From contig JAQFVV010000032.1 of the NCBI GenBank assembly GCA_028023455.1, forward strand, positions 1,616,001 to 1,680,000: 64,000 bases of DNA, read 5' to 3'. The notes beneath the pieces are model-generated. The model worked only from the letters and a program-made list of their open reading frames with translations, ran no database searches and was not told the DNA's origin. Shown here in pieces: positions 38,170 through 47,816 of this stretch. The stretch comes from Epiperipatus broadwayi (taxonomy: Eukaryota; Onychophora; Udeonychophora; Euonychophora; Peripatidae). A program made the translations under genes and the position numbers. Each line of letters starts with the position of its first letter. Position 1 is the stretch's first letter.

Positions 38170-39150
38170 AGATGACCATCTTAAAAAATGAAGTATTTTA
38201 GAAAGAGAAAAGATTGATTTGAAATATGTATACTGGTAAAGAATAGGAATTAGGCTAGGAAATAATGATACTGATGACGAGAATATAGAAAGCGGGAGTT
38301 AGGCAAAGATGCAGTATGTCACCTGTGCTTTTTAACATTTATTTAGAAGACATGTTAAATAAATATTTAGACTGTGAAGGAGCAAATGTTGGAGATAGAA
38401 TAATAAAATGGATAAAATTTGAAGATGATCTGAGTTTTTTGAGTGATGATGAAAGGAGTTCAATATATATTGAGTAAATTGGAGAAGGGATATATAGAAT
38501 ATGGAATGAAGATTAATGTTGAGAATGCCAAGTGTTTGTAAACAGGGTGGACATACAAAAAATCTGTAAGTTGAAATCCATGAAGATAAAGTTCAACAGG
38601 TAAATGAATTTAGATATTTAGGTAATTGATTGAATGAGGATGGAAGAAGTGAAGTTAAAAGAATAGCATTAACAAAGAAGGCATTTACTAAGAGAAAGAA
38701 AATATTTTGTGTACCTTTGAAAAGAGAATTAAGGAAAAAATTAATTAAATGCTATGTGTGGAGAGTACTATTGTATAGTTGTGAAATATGGACAATGAAT
38801 AAAAAATTAGGAATATGTTAGAAGCCTTTGAAATATGATCATGGAGAAGGATAGAAAAAATAAATTGGATGAATAAAATGTCAAATGAAGAAGTTTTGAA
38901 AAGAGTAAATGAAAAAAGATTGATTGATGAAATTAGGGAAAGAAAGAAAAACTGGAATGGACATATTTTAAGAAAATGTTCTGGAGAGAATAATGAGTGG
39001 AAATGAGAAGAAAGGGAAAAAAGATTGACCCTTCTGGGTGATATAAGAGATGAATAGAAATAATTGAAGAGCTGGGCAGTGAAGAAAACTCTATGGGGAA
39101 ATGGATATGTTTTGTGACTGTTTTCTGGACCTGTCCATAGACAGAATAAC
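38170..39150 (+). mobile_element. Fragment of a second LINE family (reverse transcriptase C-terminal half)
   Basis: Frame pieces read RCSMSPVLFNIYLEDML (near 38320, RT motif B region), then KWIKFEDDLSFLSDD (near 38415). In the latter, FEDD replaces the usual FADD of motif C. These are followed by INVENAKCL-like thumb sequence and the open frame 38630-38821 (KKAFTKRKKIFCVPLKRELR, then CEIWTMNKK). The tail continues NWNGHILRK. It clearly differs from the RTE-like copies A-C (CEIWTMNKK against SETWTLNRK) but is a related non-LTR type. Broken by stops, and 5'-truncated. Confidence 0.7.
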
Positions 39151-40225
39151 TATTGGTTGATCATTTTACTGTAAATGTAATCATATACTTAAAATATACT
39201 AAGGAAAAATGAGAAGTCGATGGTAGAAAACTAATAAATGAGGATAATGCAGACGTTTAATTACAATTTTAGACAATTCAACATCAAGATAATTAAACCA
39301 TGTTGTATAATGTTGGATGACTAAATTTTAGTGAAGATTATAGAAGTCAGAGATATTTGTTGCAAAGTATATTGAGATAATATACATTGAATGCTTTTAG
39401 TTTTTGGAAACATTTCAAAATTAATTTTTAATGTACTTCCAAAAATCAATAATCTACCTATTCCCAATGTTACTAGATGTTAATATCAACATAAAATGCT
39501 GCTTTCTAATTAAATAATCTTTCATCGTGTTCATTTTCTTCCTTTCTATTTATAAACTTTTTATTATCCATTTTTTTCATTTATGAAAATAATGCTTTAA
39601 TTAATTATTTTTTGTTATTGATATATATGACTGAAAGTTTTAATAATGCATTATGGCTTTTTTGTTGTTGTTGTTCATACTTCATTATATTTATAGATTT
39701 TAGTCATAGTTTTTATTTCTGGTTAGAAAACATTCGAACCTATTTTTCATTCTGATATTAGAAATGGATATAATAAACTCGCAAGTTGGGAAAGATTGTT
39801 ACTGGGGAATTTTATTTTTACTTCTTCTGTTTTATTAATGTAAATTAGACATATCAAGTTGAAAAATTAAAATTAACATTCTTATAAAAATGTAAAGCGA
39901 ATATTTTTTATAATTTAATGTAATTTAAAAGTCAAAAATAAGAAGATAATTTATAATTAAAAGTCGCATAATAAATTGTAATTAACTATTGTAATTTAAA
40001 TTGATTTATAAAAAATAAAAAAATGTATGTGTTTGGAAATAAAGGTTAAAAAAAAAAAATAACTGAAAAAAAAAAAATTAAAAAAAGGGGATTGAGTCAC
40101 TGAATTTATTAAATGATTTTAATATACATTATCACATTAAAAAAGTTGAATTAGCTACATTTAAATTATTTATTTATTGTTTAGCTGTATTACTACAATT
40201 ATTGTACTATGATTTTTTACTCCAG

Positions 40226-40596
40226 AAACTTCGAGCTGCAGAACAACAAAAAGAACTTGAAAGACAAAGGCATGATGAAGAAGAACGAAAGAAAAAAGAG
40301 GAGGAAAGGCATCATTTTGAACAAGAAAAGCAGAGGTTATTATTACAGGAAAAAGAACGTCGAAGGCTTGAGAATAAAGGCAGTCAGATTTCATCAGAAA
40401 ACATTTTGGATCTTAATGCAGATGATCTTGCACAATTAAACATCAACTGCACTTATCCTTCTCTTTCTTCAAACTCCAGCCCATTTTCTGAAATAGATAT
40501 TGAAACTAATAATACACCAGAAACATTTTCTTTTATGCCTCAAGTGCCTGATAGGCAATTAAAACCTTTAGCAACATATCCATCTGATTCTTTACA
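40226..40596 (+). CDS. STAMBP: STAMBP/AMSH-like deubiquitinase, internal exon (coiled coil and linker)
   Basis: A 371-nt exon from acceptor CTCCAG to donor GTAAGT. It encodes KLRAAEQQKELERQRHDEEE at its start, then an unbroken Lys/Glu/Arg-rich coiled coil to about residue 55 (EKERRRLENKG). A Ser/Asn/Pro-rich linker follows (SSENILDLNADDLAQLN, then FSEIDIETNN and DRQLKPLATYPSDSL). In the family this linker holds short motifs for SH3, clathrin and ESCRT partners; no exact PX(V/I)(D/N)RXXKP SH3-binding motif is in this exon, but see the next. It leaves two bases (CA) that join A at 62002 to form CAA, keeping the frame. Confidence 0.9.
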
Positions 40597-41543
40597 GTAA
40601 GTTAGTTGTATTATTTTTTTTAAGTTAAGATACTTCTCAAACTTATATCAAAATAAATTGACATCTTAAATTTAATAGATTTTTTCAAGATCAGTTGTGT
40701 CATAATCACTCATAGGTTTGTGACACTTTTCTTACTAATGATGAAGGCTAAATTGTATTACTTTTTTTTTTTCCCAAGTCTCATATGACTAACTTAACCT
40801 AAATCTGGAATTTTTACTCTTTAACTATTAGTAGCTATGCACCCATATATTAACTATCTGTTTTAAAAACCTATTTTGTGATATTAAAAAATATTTATTT
40901 TGATATATTTTAATTGTAGCTTTTAGAAAAAAGAATTGATTTGACTTATAAACAATTTAAAGTATTTATTCTTTATTGAATCGTTATGGATCAGTTAATA
41001 ATTTACAAAAAGTTAATTGCACTTTTAATTTTTTTTTCTTACTTGTTAACTATAAAGATTTTTAAAAATATGGTTGTTTTATATTAAAATCTCAACTTTA
41101 CTTATTTTTACATTATCTAATAACAATTTGATATGATATATATTTAAGTGTATTATTTCAATTATTATATCTACTATAATTTTTATTATTATAATAGTAT
41201 AATAACTTTACCATTGTTATGTATAATGTTTGTAGGCTTCTACAACTATTTTTATAATATTGTATCTTTCACCTAGTCAATGGCTAATGTGATTAAGCCT
41301 AAACAGTATATTCATAATCAAAATCATACATGGATGAATCCACAAAATATATTATTTATATATGCTTCTATATTACAAAAAAATCCAAGTCAGATATATG
41401 ACCTAATTTAAACATGCTTCTATTGCAAATGTTATATAAAGAACTCGCAAATAAGACCTAATTTAAACAAGCTTGTATTGCAAATATTATATAAAGAGCT
41501 TGCAAATAAGCTCTTAACAAGCTTTGGAGAATATCCCCAACCC

Positions 41544-41579
41544 CAGACCAGTTTTTGCTACTGGCTTTCTCAATGAGGT
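41544..41579 (-). ncRNA. Hammerhead-type core, family C, decayed
   Basis: Minus strand: stem I strand CCTCA, then TTGAGAA (two changes from the family's inferred CTGAGGA), a short stem II, AAAAAC in place of GAAAC, a palindromic ACTGGT-like stem III, C, and TGGGG closing stem I. Core changes should make it inactive. Confidence 0.5.
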
Positions 41580-41949
41580 GCTAGGATATTCAAGCATTAG
41601 ATTAAAAATACCAGGACAAGCCCAGCACTGTATCTAATGGATAACTATTAAGTAGAAAATCTGAAATTTTCAGACATTCATTTGTAATACAAGTTTGTTT
41701 AAATTAGGTCATGTGACATCTGACTTTATTTTTTGCTATCAAGGCTTTGGTGAGTTTATATTGCTAAAGCTATTAATATATGGTGTATCTGAACTTAGTT
41801 CAGTCCCATATGGCTATTTAAGTTAGTAGCTGGATTGGAAGACATATGGATGTCTGAAAATTTTCAGATTTTCTACTTAATAGTTATCCATTAGATAAAG
41901 GGTTGGGCTTATCCTGCTATTTTTAATCTAATGGTTGAATATTCTAGCA

Positions 41950-41987
41950 CCTCACTAAGGAAGCCAATAGCAGAAACCGGTCTGGGG
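41950..41987 (+). ncRNA. Hammerhead-type core, family C, one core mutation
   Basis: Stem I CCTCA (41950-41954) pairs with TGGGG (41983-41987). CTAAGGA (41955-41961) differs from CUGANGA only at G5. Stem II has GC/GC pairs around CAATA. GAAA is at 41973-41976, ACCGGT (41976-41981) is self-complementary, and C41982 is the cleavage position. Probably inactive by the G5 change. Confidence 0.6.
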
Positions 41988-43940
41988 TTGGTGATATTCT
42001 GCAAAGCTTGTTAAGAGCTTATTTGTGAGCTCTTTATATAACATAATGTTTCTATATTTCTGCCCAAATTATATTTATTATCAGTAAGCATTTTTTCAAA
42101 ATTATTTCATGAGTTTTTCTTTTTTAATCCACCAGATTTATTTTTTTTTTATCTTTAACAGGTATGATCATCATTAGTTATATAATAAAAGCTTGTTCAC
42201 ATAATAATCCATGCAACTTTTCCCAAATCTTGCTGATTTTTAATCTTTTTATCAAATGTTCAGAATTAGCCCATTCCTCAAGATCAATCCAATAATATGA
42301 TTTTTTTTTTTAATTGGCCACAGTTGTTTCGGCCATAACTTTTATGAATTCTCTGCCATTATTCTTATGTCCAATTAACTTTTTTTTTCTCCCACATCTT
42401 GATTTTTGAAATACTTTGATTTTTTTCAACATTTCTATATATATAGACTTATCTTTGCAAATTGTCATATTATTTTTGTTTTTTGTTCAAATTTCCTTCT
42501 CAAAATCCTTCAGTCTTTTCTTCTCTCTTTTTATAATTATTCAAGTATCTGCTTCATATAAAACCAAATAAAAAATTTTTCCAAATATTTTTGTTAAATA
42601 ATTTTTCTATCTTATTAAAAGTCATATAAACTTTAATAATAATGATCAGTGTTTCTGTTTGGTAATAATACTTTACTGTTGAATTACTCAACTACCTATA
42701 ATCAGAAAACTTAACATGCATATGTCATAAAAGACTTTGCATTTTCACTTAATTCTTTGTTGCTATTTTCATCAATTATTAAGAATTTAAAAACCACTTA
42801 GTCATATAGATATTAATTTCTATATATACATATACAAAATAATACTTGTTTATAGTTTCTCTTTTGATAGGTTAATTAAAGGGCATTTTCTTCAACATCA
42901 CATATATATAAAGGGATAACGAAGTTAGATTATTATAGCATATAAGAAAGATGGAGCATTCCAAATAATGAATTTTTTTGTACAAAAAAAAAAAATTGTT
43001 TTTTCTAAAATTGAAATAAAGTATTATTTGCATAAAGTTATTTCAAATTAAAATTTGGAATTTCAGAAAAAAAAAAATGTTTTTAATTCTGTTTGTTTTT
43101 TGTTTTTTAAATCTTCATTTAAACAGAAGGAAATAATATTTATTTCAAAATAAATCTTGAACTTAAATAGTATCTTATAAGTGGATTTACTGATGAAAAA
43201 AAAATTAAGAAAGAATAAATCATAGAAATTTAAACATTTGTAAAACAATTTCATAATCTTAATTCTAATCACATTTTAAGATTTAATATGCTTTTAATTT
43301 TAAAGTTATCTACAGATTTTAAAAAATGTATCTGAAATCATGTTGCATAAAAAAGGTTTAATGATATCAAAGAGTCATTTTCATAAGGCACTACAACTAA
43401 ATTATAATTAAGGAATTACTTGATTATTGATTTTGATAGCTTATCACTGATTTTCCTTTATCTTTAATAAAAATTATCTAATAGTTATGTTGAAAAGTCA
43501 TAATAAAATAAGGATCCAATATTATAAATATTATAGTGTTTAAAGCAAATCCTTTTTTGTTTTAAATGTTATACTTGTAAGAAGAGAAAAAAACAAAATA
43601 TTTTTTTTTTTTATCAGAGTGAGTATTGACTGATCAGTAAAGGTTTTCCTTTGTGTCTAAAGTGATTTCATGGTTTATTAGTAAGTAATTATTTTAATGG
43701 TGCCAAAGAAAAATAATATATACCTATTTTATATATGTTATACTTCACAATCTGTTAATACAGTAGCAACTTTCTGCATACAGATTGTGTAAGCCTAAAG
43801 AATCATGATCATGCAATGTTATAGTGGTTTAATACCAATCCCAGCCAAAGGATGTTAGTGAATATAAGTTAACTAAAAAGGTGGCTGCTGGAGGTGCATT
43901 AAATCCAAAGGATTAGGTACAGAGCTCTCATATCCAACGT

Positions 43941-43982
43941 TCCTGACTGATGTGAGTCATAAGCTAGAAATTAGTCTGGGGA
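43941..43982 (+). ncRNA. Hammerhead-type core, family B, one core mutation
   Basis: CTGATGT at 43947-43953 (A9 is T), stem II AGT/GCT with a CATAA loop, GAAA at 43967-43970, the near-palindrome ATTAGT for stem III, C43976 as cleavage base, TGGGGA after it. The opposite stem I strand TCCTGA pairs imperfectly. Probably inactive, but it shows the best family B stem II. Confidence 0.55.
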
Positions 43983-44592
43983 TGTGGGATGAATAGGCAT
44001 TATATAGAAATTTTGATACATTAGGTGGCAATGTTGTATGGAGGAAGTTGTTATTGTATTAATAGATTCTGGAAGCCTAAGAAATGGTGATCATGTGATA
44101 TTATAGTGGTTTAATATCAATTCTAACCAAAGGATGTTGGTGGCTCTAGTTATTAAAAAATTAAAGACACTAAAATATATAGATACTGAACTGGGTTCAG
44201 ATCTGTAAGATTTGTGTATTAGTTTAGATTGAAAACATTATTGTATGAGTAGGCACTATATAGAGATTTTGATACACTAGATGGCAATATTGTATAGATA
44301 AAGTTGTTATTATAACAATAGATTCTGTAAACATAAGAAATGGTGATCATGTGATCTTGTAATGGTTTAATACCAATCCTAGCCAAAGGATGTTGGTGAC
44401 TATGGTTATTAAAAAATTAAAGATGGATTCAGATCTGTATGATTATAGAAGTGTATTGGCTTGGATTGAAAACATTATTGTGTTTTCAGTTTGGGCTCAT
44501 AGCATTATAGTTGACTAAAAAGGTAAAAGATTACTGCTGGAGAGATGCAATAAATCCACATATCTAGGTGCAGTTCTCTTAGATCCAAGGTT

Positions 44593-44631
44593 CCCCACTG
44601 ATGAAAGCTATAAGGTAGAAACTAGTATGGG
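44593..44631 (+). ncRNA. Hammerhead-type core, family B, core strands intact
   Basis: Stem I strand CCCCA (44593-44597), then CTGATGA (44598-44604), exactly consensus. Stem II AGC/GGT around TATAA has one G-G mismatch. GAAA is at 44618-44621. ACTAGT (44621-44626) is a self-complementary stem III. A44627 is the expected cleavage base, followed by TGGGC, which pairs with four of the five stem I bases. The closing 10.1-11.1 pair is A-A, which should weaken folding. Confidence 0.65.
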
Positions 44632-45290
44632 CTTATTGAATAGTAGGCACTGATAGAAATGATATATTAATCTTCTAACATCCATTGATTACTATTACTA
44701 TGGCTTACATTAGGTGGCAATATGGTAGGAGAAAGTTGCTATTGTGTTAACTATTATAAAATGTTATTCAAAATGTATTCACTAGATCAAATGCAATTAT
44801 TTTTGCTAATGATTATGATGATGAGAAAGGAGTTTGCTATTAACTGAAAGGAGACCCTTTGATTCCTCTTGGAGGTCTTAAAGGAACCGAGCAGGGTAAA
44901 TTTCTAATGTCCACTCCAAATGTTCTTGTCATTGCAGCTGTTATTACTATGTGATTATTCATACAATATATGAACATGGATGGGCTGCTCACCAACATGC
45001 ATTAGCCAGTGTGATGAGTTCAAGAAACATCATGGTCTTTCTTCTCAGTTGCCTGATAAGGCAGAATGAATGTTTGTGTAAATGATAAATATTTTTCAAA
45101 TACATATATACAATCATGACAAACAAAAATAAATCATGGTCCTTATTCCCAGGAGGCTGTAAAGTTACCAACCAAGGCAGCGGTTAGTGGTCGAAGGCGG
45201 AGGGTGCTAAGAATCCCCTGATTGTGGATCCAGGCTGCCATTTGATGACGACTTTTTATTTAGATACTTACAACTGCAGATCACTTTCAA

Positions 45291-45710
45291 GTGAAGGACT
45301 TGCAAGAATTAGAAGAACTGTCTTATATTAAATGGGACATTATTGGACTTTGTGATGTTAGAAGAAAAAGTGAAGAAACAACTGATATAAAAAGTGGACA
45401 TGTACTCTATTATAAAGGCATAAATATTAGAAATACAAATGAAGTAGGATTCATTATAAATAAAAAGTGGAAGAACAACATTGTGGAAAATGATGATGTA
45501 TTGGACAGTGTGGCAAGATTAGTTATACAACTTAAATACCAAATGCAGATAATTCAGGTTTATATCCCAACAAGTTCTCATAGTGATGAAGTAGTAGAAG
45601 ATTTTTATATGGATGTACAAAAAGCTTTTGATCAGAGTAAACAACATTTTAAAATTGTTATGGGAGAATTTAATGCTAGAATTGGTAAACAAATGAAAGA
45701 TGAAAAGTGA
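45291..45710 (+). pseudogene. LINE copy C: endonuclease domain
   Basis: 139 residues with the endonuclease order: IKWDIIGLCDVRRKSEE (the usual LxExR, with Glu replaced by Asp at CDVRR), SGHVLYYKG, NEVGFIINKKW, IQVYIPTSS and VMGEFNARIGK. In the last, the conserved GDFN is GEFN. Two catalytic-site changes (E to D, D to E) suggest it is inactive. Upstream, in another frame, DNA for a TYNCRSLSS-like start is visible, so the ATG used here is not the ancestral start. It stops at K139, while the next endonuclease segment (GNGHGSIQMKVQQNWIIF in shifted frames) follows. Confidence 0.8.
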
Positions 45711-45911
45711 AGTAGGTAATTTTGATTATGGTAATAGAAATGAGAGAGGACATAGACTTGTGGAGTTTGCAGAAAAATAAAAACTTTATATTATGAATTT
45801 TTTTTTTCCAGAAAAATGCTAAAAGGAAATGGACATGGAAGCATCCAAATGAAGGTACAGCAGAATTGGATTATATTTTGACTAACAGAAAATACATATT
45901 TCAAGATTGTA

Positions 45912-47131
45912 ATGTTCTTAATAAAGCAGCAATTGACCAATAAAATTTCTATTGAGACTAGAGAATTTATAAAGAAAAGAAGGAATATGAAGATATACAA
46001 AAATGATGCATTAAAAAGGATTGAATATCTCAAATTTTGTAAAATGGTGTGGAAAAGAGTTGAAAATGATATAAGAAAGTATAACTGTAAACTGGAAAGG
46101 AAAGCTGTAGAAGAAAATAAAAGTCTCAAGAATGTAAAACAACATTTTGGTATTGGTAGGAAACTTATATCTGCAATAAGAAAAAAAGATGGAATTATTA
46201 CTAAAAAGTTAGATGACATCATGAAATGGGTAGAAGGCTTTTATCAAAAATTATATAGTAATAAAGAACAATTACCTCCTATATCTATTACATCTTCCAA
46301 ATTGCCCAGAATTTTAAATGAAAATGTGAGATATGCAATTAAATGTATGAAGAAAGGAAAGACTCCAGGTAATGATGGAATTATAATTGATATATTAAAA
46401 GAAGCAGGGAAGAAATAGAAAAAATTTTAGCAAAGTTGTATACCAAATGTCTAAATGATAAAGATGTACCAGATGATTGGAAGAATGCAGTAATAATATT
46501 AATATTTTAAAAAGGTGATAAGGAAAATATTAGAAATTACAGACCTATCAGCCTTTTATCAGTTTTATACAAAATTTTTACCAAGATAATTACAACTCGT
46601 TTACAGAGAACATTGGATTTCCACCAACCAAGAGAACAAGCTGGATTTAAAAGTGGTTTTAGTATAGTAGATCATATCCAGGTATTGAGAGAAGTTATAG
46701 AAAGGATAAATGAATATGAGTTGCCATTATGTTTTGGATTTCTAGATTATGAAAAGGCATTTGATTCTATAAACATTTCTTCAGTGATTAAAGCATTGTA
46801 TTATCAAGGTATAGATCCAGGATATTGTCATATTTTACAGAATATTTATAAAAATGCAACAGCAACAATTACATTACGTAATGATACTGGGAAAGTCAAC
46901 ATTGAGAAGGGTGTTAGACAAGGTGACTCCATATCTCCAAAACGTTTTACAGCAGTGCTGCAAGAAGTATTTTGTGGATTAAAATGGGAAATTAAAGGAG
47001 TGAAAGTAAATGATTATTTAAGTTATTTAGATTTTGCAGATAATGTAGTTGTTTTTGCAAATAATGTTTTAGAGCTTCAGGAAATGTTGCAAGAGTTATC
47101 AGATGAAAGTAGGACTAAAGATAAATGTTAA
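45912..47131 (+). pseudogene. LINE copy C: reverse transcriptase domain
   Basis: Two frames, 45912-46418 and 46613-47131, with about 190 bases of shifted sequence between them that still read DVPDDWKNAV and NYRPISLLS. Motif A is FLDYEKAFDSI. Motif B is VRQGDSISPKRFTAVLQEVF. Motif C reads LDFADNVVVF, where the second catalytic Asp of FADD is Asn. The copy could not make an active polymerase even if the frames were joined. Confidence 0.85.
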
Positions 47132-47254
47132 AAAAACTAAGGTAATGTTTAATCAATTTGCTCAAAATATGAAAATAAAGTTGATTATGATGAATTAGAA
47201 GAAGTTAACAGTTACAAATACCTTGGTCAGATTATTAATACAGATGGAAACATA

Positions 47255-47816
47255 ATGGAGGAAATTAATCATAGAATTAAACTTGGTTGGAGTGCTTTTG
47301 GTAGAAATAACTTGATACTAAAAGGAAATATGCCTATGTGTTTGAAAAGGGGGGGTTTTAACAAATGTGTTTTGCCAGTTCTTACTTATGGATCTGAGAC
47401 TTGGACACTTAATAGAAAAGCAATGCAGAGACTTCAGACCATTCAAAGAAGTATGGAGAGATGCATGCTGATAGTAACAAGAAGAGATCGAAAACACAAT
47501 GTAGAGGTAAGAGAAAAACTGTGTTACTGATCTCACTGAAAAAATTAAAAGATTGAAGTGGAGTTGGGCTGGACATATTGCTAGAAGGAATAATAATAGA
47601 TGGACAATTGAAGTCTTAAACTGGATTCTAAGAGATTATAAAAGACCCAGAAAGAGACCACATGTGAGATGGATGGATGAAATGAGAAATAGTGTGGGGG
47701 TGATGTGGAGAAGAGAAGCTAAGGATCGGAGAAGATGGATTGAACTGGGAGAGACCTTCATCCTGCAGTGGATTGATGATGATGATGATGATGAGATAGA
47801 CAGATCCAAATCATAA
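47255..47816 (+). pseudogene. LINE copy C: C-terminal region
   Basis: Frames 47255-47530 and 47553-47816. They contain HRIKLGWSAFGRNNLILKG, LPVLTYGSETWTLNRKA, ERCMLIVTRRDRKHN and then AGHIARRNNNRWTIEVLNW and KRPHVRWMDEM, the usual end of this LINE group. The closing WIDDDDDDE is the translated TGATGA tail. One stop separates the frames. Confidence 0.8.

Larger units (their letters stand above)
34462..40225 (+). other. Intron of the STAMBP-like gene (5.8 kb)
   Basis: It has GT (GTATGC) and AG (TACTCCAG) ends. It holds a tRNA-related SINE fragment, an RTE-like LINE split by a foldback element, and a fragment of a second LINE family. The stretches 34462-35250, 37600-38165 and 39155-40225 show nothing but AT-rich sequence. 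Confidence 0.8.
41400..42060. mobile_element. Ribozyme repeat, family C, inverted pair
   Basis: A minus-oriented unit (41400-41700) and a plus-oriented unit (41840-42055) face each other over a non-repeated centre. The shared blocks, from outside in, are AGCTCTTAACAAGCTTTG, the CCCCAGACC stem, the hammerhead core region, ATTAGATTAAAAATA, and CTTAATAGTTATCCATTAGAT with its mirror. The left side also has a 59-bp tandem duplication (CCTAATTTAAACA at 41402 and 41459). Part of the arm sequence resembles the palindrome at 13957-14214 (AAGCTTGTT..AGAGC). No ORF. Confidence 0.75.
43741..44770 (+). mobile_element. Ribozyme repeat, family B, three-unit tandem array
   Basis: The marker TGATCATG...TTATAGTGGTTTAATA with CCAAAGGATGTTGGTG occurs at about 43806, 44088 and 44343, all in one direction. 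The first unit is short. The second lacks the ribozyme portion: it jumps from GATTGAAAACATTATTG to GAGTAGGCACTATATAG. The third keeps it. Each array end carries CAGTAGCAACTTTCTG-like or GGTGGCAATATGGTAGG-like sequence. The same unit is at 55140-55700 (minus) and, truncated, at 58745-58925. A full unit is near 465 bp. No protein is encoded. Confidence 0.75.
45150..47805 (+). mobile_element. RTE-like LINE, copy C, nearly complete
   Basis: It holds, in order, a short 5' part (about 45150-45270), an AP-type endonuclease, a reverse transcriptase and a C-terminal region, and ends in a TGATGA repeat (47773-47794) that is typical of this group. It resembles the endonuclease-RT elements often annotated in invertebrates as craniofacial development protein 2-like. 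Copies A and B are truncated versions in the same direction. Frameshifts and stops break it into at least five frames. Confidence 0.85.

Noticed and set aside
38266-38300. CTGATGA followed by AGAATATAGAAAG, considered as a hammerhead
   Set aside because: No stem II or stem I pairs, and it lies in LINE coding sequence.
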